A stretch of 9,395 nucleotides of DNA, taken from positions 1-9,395 of the forward strand of contig CAKVBE010000034.1 of NCBI GenBank assembly GCA_934725005.1. The letters are read 5' to 3'. Every line of letters begins with the position of its first letter. Position 1 is the stretch's first letter. The position numbers were made by a program, and so were the translations under genes. The notes beneath the pieces were generated by a model. The model was not told the origin of the DNA. It searched no databases and was given only the letters and a program-made list of their open reading frames with translations. The stretch comes from an uncultured Rickettsiales bacterium (lineage in GTDB: Bacteria > Pseudomonadota > Alphaproteobacteria > Rickettsiales > UBA1997). Positions 1 through 6,679 of the stretch are shown here, piece by piece.

Positions 1-265
1 GGGTATAGAACCCGATATACTTATAAAGCAAAATAAAATTAGTATAGAGAAACTGGACTCGACTCATTCATTGAAAGAAAAGGATTTAAAAGGTCATTTA
101 GAGAACACAGGTGATGATGTGTTAACAAAGAAAATAAAAGAGACTACAAAGACTTTTAATAAGGAAAATGGTTTTAAGGATCTTTATGAAAAAGATTATC
201 AACTAGCTAGGTCTATAGACTTGTTAATCGGGTTAAGTATATTTAATTCTGTCAATAGTAAATAG
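1..265 (+). CDS. ctpA: C-terminal end of CtpA/Prc-like S41 carboxyl-terminal processing peptidase (partial)
   Basis: This frame is open from base 2 to a TAG stop at 263-265 and gives 87 residues, so the gene starts left of the window; the TTG at 71 is not a real start. The tail begins GIEPDILI, matching the G-(I/V)-x-PD element that follows the protease core in S41 CtpA enzymes. It continues with EKDLKGHLEN and ends DYQLARSIDLLIGLSIF, like the (S)EADLxGHL and DYQLARALDLxRGL tails of alphaproteobacterial CtpA. The family consists of periplasmic Ser/Lys proteases that trim C-termini of exported proteins. The catalytic domain, PDZ domain and signal peptide lie outside the window, so activity cannot be judged. 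No gene follows closely on the same strand. Identification rests on the tail alone. Confidence 0.72.
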   Translation, partial: GIEPDILIKQNKISIEKLDSTHSLKEKDLKGHLENTGDDVLTKKIKETTKTFNKENGFKDLYEKDYQLARSIDLLIGLSIFNSVNSK

Positions 266-553
266 AATATACGTTAATTTTTTCATTTAGCGTTATTATG
301 AAAAACAGTGATGAAAAATATATATGTTGTATACTGATTAATCTAACTAATTTATGTTTACCTTTTTGATTGGATTATGTAAAGAGGTTTTATCGGTCAA
401 TATATTTTTTTATTATTTTCTGAAAATTTTGAATGTATAATACTAATTATTTCTGTCAGATTATGTATTTATTGCATGAATAACTGTAATTTAATATGAA
501 TATATTATAATTATTTATTTTACTAAGTAGTAAAAATTTAGTTTTAAAATCGG

Positions 554-581
554 ATTGAGTAGTAATACTATCATAGTATAT
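554..581 (+). repeat. Degenerate 28-nt repeat, copy A
   Basis: This segment matches 5654-5681 in direct orientation at 25 of 28 positions; the differences are at 562, 569 and 576. It contains a small hairpin, ATACTA (565-570) with TAGTAT (574-579). Both copies are intergenic. The A/T richness makes chance similarity possible. Confidence 0.35.
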
Positions 582-685
582 TATTATTTTTAGTCTCAAC
601 TGATAATAAATTATTACCAGCTGATCTAAATATTTTCTAAGTTTCTTTTATTTATTTTTAATATTTTTTTATATTTAGCAATCAT

Positions 686-701
686 TATCAATTAATTGAT
701 A
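686..701. repeat. Perfect 16-bp palindrome
   Basis: TATCAATTAATTGATA is identical to its reverse complement and has no spacer, so it suits a homodimeric DNA-binding protein better than an RNA hairpin. It lies in the gene-free stretch about 125 bp beyond the histidine-phosphatase stop, with no promoter recognisable next to it. Its role is unknown. Confidence 0.4.
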
Positions 702-708
702 TATACAT

Positions 709-762
709 AAAATGGAGAACAATATTATTCATTATGCTTAGCTTAGTTCCATTTTCTTTTTT
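709..762 (+). terminator. Terminator-like hairpin with T-run, + strand
   Basis: AAAATGG (709-715) pairs with CCATTTT (749-755). After an AG bulge, AAC (718-720) pairs with GTT (746-748). On the + strand the stem is followed by CTTTTTT (756-762), as in an intrinsic terminator, although the loop is long (25 nt) and the stem A/T-rich. Read on the - strand it lies about 70 nt past the histidine-phosphatase stop and could serve that gene too, with only a short T-run. The nearest + strand gene, ctpA, ended about 440 nt earlier. Confidence 0.4.
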
Positions 763-825
763 AAAGTCCGGTAAGTCACTAATTTGAACCAAATATTGTT
801 TGAATTTAAATTACTTTATAAATAT

Positions 826-1392
826 TTATATTTGTTTGAAACCGTCTTTATTGCTAATATAAAAATAGTTTTGATTAAATCTTTCAGTAGCGGCTTCTTG
901 TTGCGGTAAGCCATTTCTTATATATGCTAATTGCCTTGAAACATTTCCATGAGAAACAACAATTAAATTTTCTTCGTCTTTAATTTTTTCATAAAACTTG
1001 GCAATTCTTGCATAAACATCTTGTTTATTTTCACCGTTTGGATATTGAAAATGTCGATCAGAATTAAAGTCTGGAAATTTTTCTTTTATATAATTCCAAC
1101 TTAAATAGGTGTAATCACCTGTATCTGTTTCTGTTATCAATTCGTCTTCTATAACTTTTTTGTCAGTAATGCCAAGAATTTCTTGAATTATTTGCATTGT
1201 CTGTCTTGTTCTAATTATTGGACTTGATATTAATTTATAATTTGAAAAATCACTTTCATGATCCAATATTCTATAAGCTATAGATTTTATTTGATCTATT
1301 CCCTTTAATGTTAACAATGAATTGCACCTTCCTTGTACAATTTTCTGTCTATTCAATAACGTTTCTCCATGTCTGCACAAAAACCAAGCCAT
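826..1392 (-). CDS. Histidine phosphatase (phosphoglycerate mutase-like) family protein
   Basis: A 188-residue protein of the histidine phosphatase superfamily, a one-domain size usual for the family. Near the N-terminus is RHGET (residues 7-11), with His8 as the expected phospho-accepting nucleophile. It is followed by the family's N-x5-QGR pattern and LTLKG (27-31). SSPIIRTRQT (57-66) supplies the second phosphate-binding Arg (Arg61), Glu88 is a likely acid/base residue, and VVSHGN (145-150) contains the second catalytic His (His148). The substrate cannot be told from sequence: cofactor-dependent mutase, sugar-phosphate phosphatase and alpha-ribazole phosphatase (CobC-like) are all possible, and no cobalamin gene is nearby. 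The ATG start places the RHG motif at the usual position. No Shine-Dalgarno sequence is visible. The gene lies downstream of tRNA-Glu on the same strand but has its own promoter. Confidence 0.85.
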   Translation of the reverse strand: MAWFLCRHGETLLNRQKIVQGRCNSLLTLKGIDQIKSIAYRILDHESDFSNYKLISSPIIRTRQTMQIIQEILGITDKKVIEDELITETDTGDYTYLSWNYIKEKFPDFNSDRHFQYPNGENKQDVYARIAKFYEKIKDEENLIVVSHGNVSRQLAYIRNGLPQQEAATERFNQNYFYISNKDGFKQI

Positions 1393-1422
1393 GTCTTATA
1401 CTAGTTTAAACTTAATAAGCAA

Positions 1423-1450
1423 ATAATATACAACAACGAAAATTTGTCAA
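1423..1450 (-). promoter_or_regulatory. Sigma70-type promoter of the histidine phosphatase gene
   Basis: Read on the - strand, a consensus -35 TTGACA (1445-1450) is separated by 16 bp from a TATTAT -10 (1423-1428). It lies 30 bp upstream of the ATG at 1392 and downstream of the tRNA-Glu 3' end, so the phosphatase gene can be transcribed separately from the tRNA. Confidence 0.7.
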
Positions 1451-1484
1451 GGAGTAAATCAATATTCTGGGTAAATAAATGAAA

Positions 1485-1559
1485 TGGTGATCCCTACGGG
1501 ATTTGAACCCATGTTGCCAGGATGAAAACCTAGTGTCCTAACCGCTAGACTAAGGGACC
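1485..1559 (-). tRNA. tRNA-Glu (anticodon TTC)
   Basis: The - strand folds into a full cloverleaf of 75 nt with an encoded CCA end (1485-1487). The acceptor is GGTCCCT with AGGGATC (one G-T pair). The anticodon stem CTAGG/CCTGG holds loop TTTTCAT, giving anticodon TTC at 1524-1526. The T-loop is TTCAAAT. UUC reads both GAA and GAG. A strong promoter sits immediately upstream, so it is the first product of its transcript. Confidence 0.97.
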
Positions 1560-1569
1560 ACACACCTCT

Positions 1570-1597
1570 ATTATAGAATAAGTTATTTATAAGTCAA
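1570..1597 (-). promoter_or_regulatory. Strong sigma70-type promoter of tRNA-Glu
   Basis: On the - strand, TTGACT (1592-1597) and a perfect TATAAT (1570-1575) are 16 bp apart. The -10 ends 10 nt before the first tRNA base (1559), so the leader would be only a few nucleotides, as is common for tRNA genes. Confidence 0.8.
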
Positions 1598-1607
1598 TAA
1601 ATAAGTA

Positions 1608-1637
1608 ATAAAAATTATTTTATTTTTTAATTTTTAT
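1608..1637 (-). terminator. All-A/T hairpin at the 3' end of the DUF4349 gene
   Basis: ATAAAAATTA (1608-1617) and TAATTTTTAT (1628-1637) are perfect inverse complements with a 10-nt loop. The hairpin overlaps the last codons and the stop of the DUF4349 gene. It could end that transcript before the tRNA-Glu promoter, but a stem with no G-C pair is weak and could arise by chance in such A/T-rich DNA. Confidence 0.3.
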
Positions 1638-2438
1638 AATTTTATAAATTTTGTAAAATACACAAGTGAGTATTATGTATGGTATGAATAATAATAAATT
1701 CAAAAGCATATCAAATACTTTTTGTGAGAATATTATTAAATTCTTAAGAGCCTTATAAAATGAGGAATTTACATCCCACTCGCTGTTTAAAAGTACTCTT
1801 GGATTTATAACGACATTTACAGTTGTTAGATCAATATCATCTTTAATATTTTTATTTGTTTTTAGATAATTATCCAATTGATTTTGAACATTTGTTAATT
1901 CTCTATCAATTTTTAATATATCATCAACTTTGTCACTCTTTTTTAATAATTCTCTCAATCTATCTCTTCTCAATGATAAATTTTTTATAGTGTTTTCATT
2001 ATCGTTATACTGCTTTGTAACATTTGTTATTGAGAAATTTTCATTTATAATTTTACCTTCTGTTTTAATAACATTATTTATAAAATTATCTACTTTTTCT
2101 GATGGTATTTTTATAACTATGTTATATCCAATCTTATCGGATATGTAGAATGAATTTATGTTATTTATTGTACCATTAATTAATTTTGTCTCTTGCTCTA
2201 TTTTATTTTTAGTTTTTTCAGAGTTTTTGGATTCAATTTCAATATGATTGCTTTGTATAAAATTAGAATCAGAACTAGAATAACTGGCGGATTCATAGCT
2301 TGCTGTTTTATATGACAATGATACTGCACTATTTCTTGATCTGACAAAATTATCGTTATCTTTATTTTTGTTTATACATAAGCATAAAATAATTATTATA
2401 AGTAATATATGTATTGAGTAAGCCTTTAAAAGATTCAT
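1620..2438 (-). CDS. Membrane-anchored DUF4349-type protein
   Basis: A 272-residue protein from the ATG at 2436-2438; a TTG two codons further upstream is a less likely start. An N-terminal hydrophobic segment (about residues 8-22) acts as signal or anchor, and it ends in LCLC, only a poor lipobox. A Ser-rich linker follows. From about residue 90 to 213 it fits the DUF4349 pattern: IPSEKVDNFINNV, then SITNVTKQYNDNENTIKNL (like the family's DVT-x-QY-x-D segment), a Lys/Leu-rich coiled coil (about 150-200) and a final strand around TVNVVINP. A second transmembrane segment (about 243-264) precedes a Lys-rich tail. The coiled-coil domain should lie outside the cytoplasmic membrane. DUF4349 has no settled function; an envelope role is inference. 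The gene stands alone between lepA and tRNA-Glu, with no good SD or clear -10/-35 pair upstream. Confidence 0.72.
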   Translation of the reverse strand: MNLLKAYSIHILLIIIILCLCINKNKDNDNFVRSRNSAVSLSYKTASYESASYSSSDSNFIQSNHIEIESKNSEKTKNKIEQETKLINGTINNINSFYISDKIGYNIVIKIPSEKVDNFINNVIKTEGKIINENFSITNVTKQYNDNENTIKNLSLRRDRLRELLKKSDKVDDILKIDRELTNVQNQLDNYLKTNKNIKDDIDLTTVNVVINPRVLLNSEWDVNSSFYKALKNLIIFSQKVFDMLLNLLLFIPYIILTCVFYKIYKIIKIKK

Positions 2439-2615
2439 TAGCAAAAAAATTATTATTATCAGTATTAATTGAATAATTATTAAATAATTTTGTCAAACAA
2501 AATAAAAACCTGATGTGTAAATATTGACAATTATTTATATGATTGGTGTGTTTATGAATGAATTTTGATGAATCTATGTACTTTTTATATTTTTTATTTT
2601 GACACATTTATCGTT

Positions 2616-2662
2616 GTGAACTTTAATTTAAAAATTTAATTTTTATCAATTAACAAGTTCAC
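2616..2662. repeat. 47-nt imperfect palindrome downstream of lepA
   Basis: Three stacked arms pair in register: GTGAACTT (2616-2623) with AAGTTCAC (2655-2662), TAATT (2624-2628) with AATTA (2648-2652), and TAAAAATT (2629-2636) with AATTTTTA (2638-2645). Only two 2-nt bulges (2646-2647 and 2653-2654) interrupt one side. It starts about 33 nt past the lepA stop. No T-run follows on either strand, so it is not a textbook intrinsic terminator; it may be a 3'-end stabilising hairpin or a protein site. Confidence 0.55.
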
Positions 2663-2695
2663 TTAAATAAATGAATTGGAAATTAAATATATAAC

Positions 2696-4525
2696 TTAAT
2701 CATCCAATTTTAACGCGCTTAAGAAGACGCTTTGTGGGATTTCAACGTTTCCTATGTTTTGCATTTTTTTCTTACCTTTTTTTTGTTTTTCTAGTAACTT
2801 TCTTTTTCTAGAAATATCACCGCCGTAACATTTTGCTAAAACATCTTTTCTATACGCTTGTATCGTCTCTCTTGCTATTATTCTATTTCCAATTCCTGCT
2901 TGTATAGCAACTTTTATCATTTGTTTTGGGATTAAGTCTTTTAGTTTTGAGCACATTGCTCTACCTCTGGACTCCGCATGGCTTCTATGCAAAATCATAG
3001 ATAAAGCATCAACAACTTCACCATTTATAAACATTGTTAGTTTTATTAAATCACCTTCTTGGTAATCTGTAACTTCCCAATCAAAACTAGCATATCCACT
3101 GGAATATGATTTCAATTTATCATAAAAATCATAAATTATTTCATTCAATGGCAATTTATATACGACCATTGCTCTATTTCCAACGTATGTTAAATTCTCT
3201 TGAATACCTCTTCTATCGGTACATAGTTTTAATATATCTCCCAAATACTCATCAGGTGTCATTATTGTGGCTTTAACCCAAGGTTCTTCAATCCTTTGAA
3301 TGTATTGTTGTTCTGGAAGATCTGCTGGATTGTGTACTTCTAAATAATCTTTTCCCTCGTCAAATTTAAATCCTTTTGTTGTATTTGTATAAACTCTATA
3401 TATAACCGATGGAGCTGTTGTAATTAAGTTTAAATCAAATTCTCTTTCTAATCTTTCTTGAATTATTTCAAGATGTAATAGTCCTAAAAAGCCACATCTA
3501 AAACCAAATCCCAATGCTGAAGAAGTTTCTGGTTCAAATTCGAAACTAGCATCATTTAAATGTAATTTTGCCAAAGACTCTTTGAATAAATCGTAATCAC
3601 TTGAATCTATTGGATAAAAACCACAAAATACAACTGGTTTATTTGCTTTAAAACCTTTTAATGGTAGAGTTGTCTCATCATTATGCATTACAATTGTATC
3701 ACCAATATTACAATCAGCAACTTGCTTAATCTGTCCCGTGATAAAACCAACTTCTCCAGCTGTTAGTTCTGAGACATTTTCTTTTTTAGGTGTAAAAATA
3801 CCGATAGTGTCAACTTGATATTCTGCTTTAGTTGACATCATTTTTATTTTATCACCTCTTTTTAATTTTCCATCTATCATTCTTATGAGAACTATAACAC
3901 CTAGATATGGATCATACCAACTGTCTATAAGTAAAGCTTTTGTTTTTCCATTAATATTGCCAACTGGCGCTCTTAAATACATAACAACAGCTTCAAGTAT
4001 ATCTTTTACACCTTCGCCAGTCTTTGCTGATGCTTTTATAGCTTGGCTCGCATCAATTCCTAAAATTTCTTCAATTTGTTGTTTTGTTTTTTCTGGATCA
4101 GCTGATGGTAAATCAACTTTATTTAATACTGGTACTATATCATGATTATTATCAATAGCATGATAGGCATTTGCCAATGTTTGCGCTTCTACACCTTGTG
4201 TTGCATCAACTAATAATAATGAACCTTCACATGCCGCAAGACATCTATTTACTTCATACGCAAAATCAACATGTCCTGGTGTATCCATCAAATTTAATAT
4301 ATAGGTTTCACCATCATCTGCTTTGTATTTCAATCTTACAGTTTGAGCTTTTATCGTTATTCCTTTTTCTTTTTCAATATCCATTGAATCGAGTATTCTG
4401 TCTTCCTTCTCTCTTTCTGTTACACCACCACAAAATTCTATTATTCTATCCGCTAATGTTGATTTTCCATGATCTATATGTGCTATTATTGCAAAATTTC
4501 TTATTTTATTTATGTCTGTAGCCAT
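2696..4525 (-). CDS. lepA: Elongation factor 4 (LepA), ribosome-associated GTPase
   Basis: Full-length LepA/EF4 of 609 residues, near the usual 600. It is a translational GTPase that binds the ribosome and acts on elongation or initiation quality control. GTPase motifs are all present: G1 AHIDHGKST (15-23), switch region GITIKAQ (55-61), G3 DTPGH (81-85, catalytic His85) and G4 NKVD (135-138). Domain II, the [26 protein letters not shown] block and the LepA-specific C-terminal domain with [25 protein letters not shown] follow intact. Sequence character is alphaproteobacterial. A small insertion, about [14 protein letters not shown], lies before the HNPADLP segment. The ATG at 4525 gives the standard N-terminus; no SD is visible. 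In many bacteria lepA neighbours the signal peptidase gene lepB, which is absent here. Confidence 0.98.
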   Translation of the reverse strand: MATDINKIRNFAIIAHIDHGKSTLADRIIEFCGGVTEREKEDRILDSMDIEKEKGITIKAQTVRLKYKADDGETYILNLMDTPGHVDFAYEVNRCLAACEGSLLLVDATQGVEAQTLANAYHAIDNNHDIVPVLNKVDLPSADPEKTKQQIEEILGIDASQAIKASAKTGEGVKDILEAVVMYLRAPVGNINGKTKALLIDSWYDPYLGVIVLIRMIDGKLKRGDKIKMMSTKAEYQVDTIGIFTPKKENVSELTAGEVGFITGQIKQVADCNIGDTIVMHNDETTLPLKGFKANKPVVFCGFYPIDSSDYDLFKESLAKLHLNDASFEFEPETSSALGFGFRCGFLGLLHLEIIQERLEREFDLNLITTAPSVIYRVYTNTTKGFKFDEGKDYLEVHNPADLPEQQYIQRIEEPWVKATIMTPDEYLGDILKLCTDRRGIQENLTYVGNRAMVVYKLPLNEIIYDFYDKLKSYSSGYASFDWEVTDYQEGDLIKLTMFINGEVVDALSMILHRSHAESRGRAMCSKLKDLIPKQMIKVAIQAGIGNRIIARETIQAYRKDVLAKCYGGDISRKRKLLEKQKKGKKKMQNIGNVEIPQSVFLSALKLDD

Positions 4526-4540
4526 AATTATGTACTAAAA

Positions 4541-4546
4541 ATTATA
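4541..4546 (-). promoter_or_regulatory. Possible -10 element of lepA
   Basis: A perfect TATAAT on the - strand lies 15 bp upstream of the lepA ATG. The matching -35 region (TCGTGA at 17 bp spacing) is poor, so this is only a candidate. An inverted repeat, TTGGTAT (4550-4556) with ATACCAA (4606-4612), lies just upstream and could bind a regulator. Confidence 0.3.
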
Positions 4547-4661
4547 AAATTGGTATAACATTTTCACGAATTTTAAAACATTTTTTTATTAAAAACAATG
4601 AAAAAATACCAAGTTGGTGATTAACAGAGACTAATATTATTGAATTTAAAATCGAAAAATG

Positions 4662-4743
4662 ATGGTATTATGCGGATTAATATATGTATTATTATTAATT
4701 TGGGTAAACTAACCTAAGCAAGGTTAAAATGTGTTAATACCAT
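4662..4743. other. Possible branched RNA fold between tpiA and lepA
   Basis: An outer stem ATGGTATTA (4662-4670) with TAATACCAT (4735-4743) encloses two hairpins: ATTAATA/TATTAAT (4676-4682 with 4693-4699) and TAACCT/AGGTTA (4710-4715 with 4721-4726). Together they make an 82-nt three-way junction. It lies on the lepA leader/tpiA trailer side of the gap. It matches no RNA family I recognise, and each stem alone could occur by chance. Confidence 0.3.
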
Positions 4744-4773
4744 GTGATTTAAACTTGTTATATGTTTATTGCT

Positions 4774-4800
4774 TAGTGTTGATCGTATCAATCAACACTA
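4774..4800 (-). terminator. Perfect 10-bp hairpin just after tpiA
   Basis: TAGTGTTGAT (4774-4783) and ATCAACACTA (4791-4800) pair perfectly around a 7-nt loop, starting 10 nt past the tpiA stop. The G-C pairs in the stem make it stronger than the other hairpins here. No T-run follows on the - strand, so it may be a 3'-end stabiliser or a factor-assisted terminator. Confidence 0.5.
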
Positions 4801-4810
4801 CTGATGCATA

Positions 4811-5587
4811 TTATAGTGAATTTTTATATATATTGAAAAATTCTTCACCTTTTAAACTTGCTCCACCAACTAAAACACCATCGACTGATTTTAGTTTTGA
4901 GATACCGTCAATATTCGAAGATTTTACGGAACCGCCGTATAAAACTTTAATATTTTTTATTCCAAACTCTTTTGCAACTACTGATTTAATATGTGAATTA
5001 ATTTCTTCTATATCATCTAGAGAAGGAACTTTTCCTGTACCTATAGCCCAAACTGGTTCATAAGCTATTATTGCTTTATTTAAATCTATGTCTTTTACGG
5101 ATTCAATAACCTGTTTTTCAATAAATTCCAATTGCTTTTTTGCTTCCCTTATTTCTAGAGATTCACCAACGCAAATTAATGGTGTCAATGAATTTTTTAT
5201 TGCATTAACAGATTTTTTAGCAACTAGATCATTTGTTTCTTTCTCGTATTCTCTTCTTTCGGAATGACCAACTATAACAAATTTGCATCCAAATTCATTT
5301 AAGAATAAAGGACTTGTGTTACCGGTGAACGCTCCTTTATCTTCATAATGACAATCCTGACCACCGATTGAAACTTTCAATTTATCTGTTTTTTTGTTAT
5401 ATTCTTCTGCTAATTTCGATGCATAATCAATATAGATCGATGGAACACATATCAGAATTGTTGGAACTTCTTTTATTATATTATTCTTTTCAAAGTCAAT
5501 TGCTTTTTCAAAAAAGTCTTTAAACCATACATTTAAGTCATTTTTTGAACCATTCATTTTCCAATTTCCAGCTAGAACTGAAATCAT
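4811..5587 (-). CDS. tpiA: Triosephosphate isomerase
   Basis: A 258-residue cytoplasmic TIM-barrel enzyme that interconverts dihydroxyacetone phosphate and glyceraldehyde 3-phosphate in glycolysis and gluconeogenesis; length is normal. Active-site residues are all visible: AGNWKMN (6-12) with Asn8 and Lys10, VGHSERRE (106-113) with electrophile His108, AYEPVWAIGTG (175-185) with catalytic base Glu177 and the flexible loop 6, then YGGS (217-220) and VGGAS (240-244), which bind phosphate. In the dimer-interface loop, GAFTGNTSP replaces the more usual GAFTGEIS, a mild variation. The ATG at 5587 puts the AGNWKMN strand at the proper N-terminal position. No SD or clear promoter is seen. It stands alone, 223 bp after the fusion-protein gene on the same strand. 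Confidence 0.98.
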   Translation of the reverse strand: MISVLAGNWKMNGSKNDLNVWFKDFFEKAIDFEKNNIIKEVPTILICVPSIYIDYASKLAEEYNKKTDKLKVSIGGQDCHYEDKGAFTGNTSPLFLNEFGCKFVIVGHSERREYEKETNDLVAKKSVNAIKNSLTPLICVGESLEIREAKKQLEFIEKQVIESVKDIDLNKAIIAYEPVWAIGTGKVPSLDDIEEINSHIKSVVAKEFGIKNIKVLYGGSVKSSNIDGISKLKSVDGVLVGGASLKGEEFFNIYKNSL

Positions 5588-5653
5588 ATTATGATATTTT
5601 TTTTATTAAACTAGCATAATATATAAATATTTATTACTTAAAATTCAATTATT

Positions 5654-5681
5654 ATTGAGTATTAATACAATCATAATATAT
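5654..5681 (+). repeat. Degenerate 28-nt repeat, copy B
   Basis: Matches 554-581 at 25 of 28 positions in direct orientation. This copy contains the perfect 10-bp palindrome GTATTAATAC (5659-5668). It lies 67-94 bp upstream of the tpiA start, so it could be a regulatory site, though no activity can be read from sequence. Confidence 0.35.
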
Positions 5682-5741
5682 GTTTGCCTTTTGATTAAAT
5701 TCTTTTTATATAGCTTTTTTATCATAAATTACATACGGCTT

Positions 5742-5813
5742 TGTATTTACTGATATGAAACCGAAAAATTAAAATTTTGTAAAATTTATGTAATTTTCAA
5801 GTCAGTAAATACA
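5742..5813. repeat. 72-nt imperfect palindrome downstream of the efflux operon
   Basis: TGTATTTACTGA (5742-5753) and TCAGTAAATACA (5802-5813) are perfect 12-bp inverse complements. After a symmetric 2x2 internal loop, TGAAA (5756-5760) pairs with TTTCA (5795-5799). The centre has a further weak A/T hairpin around 5772-5787. It begins 26 nt past the fusion-protein stop. No T-run follows on the - strand. Its placement resembles the palindrome after lepA. Confidence 0.55.
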
Positions 5814-5839
5814 CACAATATAAAATTATAATCTTAAGC

Positions 5840-6670
5840 CTATAATCTTATATAAACATTAACTGGCATACCTTGTTTTAGATAGTTGTCAAAATTGTCA
5901 ATTGTTACTTTTACTTTGTAAACTAAATCACTCCTTAGTGTTTCGGTCTCAATTGTTTTTGGTGTAAATTCTGCTGTATTTGAAATGTAACTTACGTGTC
6001 CAATATATCTTTTTGATTTTGAATTTGAATAAACTTCAACTTCATCACCAATTTTTACTTTGTCTAAGTGTGAGCCATCTATATATGTTTTAACATACAT
6101 TTTATCATTTAATGATAGCATATATATTGTATTTCCAGCTCCAACCATAGCTCCTTCGTCTTGAGCTTTGATCAAGATTATACCATCTGATGGCGCATAT
6201 AAATTACAATCATTATAAGCTATTTTTGCTTCTTCGTTTTTGGCAATTGCATATGAGTAGTTTGCTTCAACTTCTCTTTTATTTGACAATATATTATCAC
6301 ATTCTTGTTTTGAGATCAGATTTCTATTACATAGAGTTATATTTCTTTTGTAGTATAAGTCTGTATTATATTTTTTTGCTTCAACTACTTTAACCTGAGC
6401 TTCTGCTTGTTTTAATTTATTTGCTATCTGATCGTCTTCTAACTTAGCTAATAGATCGCCTTTTTTAATAACATCTCCTTCATCTACTATTAAGTCTTTA
6501 ATTCTTCCTCCAACTCTAAATGATAAGTTAACTTGTCTTATATCAACGTTACCATATAATTTCAATATTCCTTTGTTTCTATATACTTCATTATAGTATT
6601 TATAACCAACGAAGCCAAGAGCCAGAAGAATTAATAAAAATAAAAAAGCAATTACGTTATTTTTTTTCAT
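5840..6670 (-). CDS. YbhG-like HlyD-family membrane-fusion protein (periplasmic adaptor)
   Basis: A 276-residue periplasmic adaptor anchored by one N-terminal transmembrane helix (about 6-23). It joins an inner-membrane pump to an outer-membrane channel. YGNVDIRQVNLSFRVGGRI (39-57), SDGIILIKAQDEG (161-173) and NTAEFTPKTIET (231-242) closely follow the YbhG/HlyD_D23 pattern. The two lipoyl half-motifs lie at about 40-80 and 157-186, and the beta-barrel part at about 190-275. The coiled-coil hairpin (about 82-152) is shorter than in E. coli YbhG, making the protein some 55 residues shorter. Its tip has Arg109, Leu113 and Ser120, spaced as in the R-L-S motif by which AcrA/MacA-type adaptors contact TolC. 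It follows the outer-membrane gene by 9 nt, and its SD-like AGG overlaps that gene's TAG stop, suggesting translational coupling. The ABC-type pump expected for YbhG-like adaptors is not adjacent. Confidence 0.88.
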   Translation of the reverse strand: MKKNNVIAFLFLLILLALGFVGYKYYNEVYRNKGILKLYGNVDIRQVNLSFRVGGRIKDLIVDEGDVIKKGDLLAKLEDDQIANKLKQAEAQVKVVEAKKYNTDLYYKRNITLCNRNLISKQECDNILSNKREVEANYSYAIAKNEEAKIAYNDCNLYAPSDGIILIKAQDEGAMVGAGNTIYMLSLNDKMYVKTYIDGSHLDKVKIGDEVEVYSNSKSKRYIGHVSYISNTAEFTPKTIETETLRSDLVYKVKVTIDNFDNYLKQGMPVNVYIRL

Positions 6671-6679
6671 AATATTTAC

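Larger units (their letters stand above)
266..825. other. 560-bp gene-free A/T-rich stretch
   Basis: No convincing coding frame is seen on either strand between the ctpA stop and the histidine-phosphatase stop. It holds a weak A/T hairpin just after ctpA (279-286 with 298-305, 8 bp, 11-nt loop, no T-run), one copy of a degenerate 28-nt repeat (554-581), a perfect 16-bp palindrome (686-701) and a terminator-like hairpin (709-762). A TATAAT hexamer at 436-441 has no good -35 partner. I recognise no RNA gene here. Confidence 0.6.

Noticed and set aside
2362..2607. 81-codon minus-strand frame upstream of and overlapping the DUF4349 gene
   Set aside because: Its composition (Asn/Tyr/Lys/Phe runs) is what random A/T-rich DNA encodes, it overlaps a better gene, and there is no SD or recognisable motif.
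3885..4521. Plus-strand frames opposite lepA
   Set aside because: These are shadows of the conserved GTPase domain codons on the other strand.
4731..5063. 110-codon + strand frame opposite the 3' part of tpiA
   Set aside because: It is antisense to the conserved tpiA phosphate-binding region, with no independent support.
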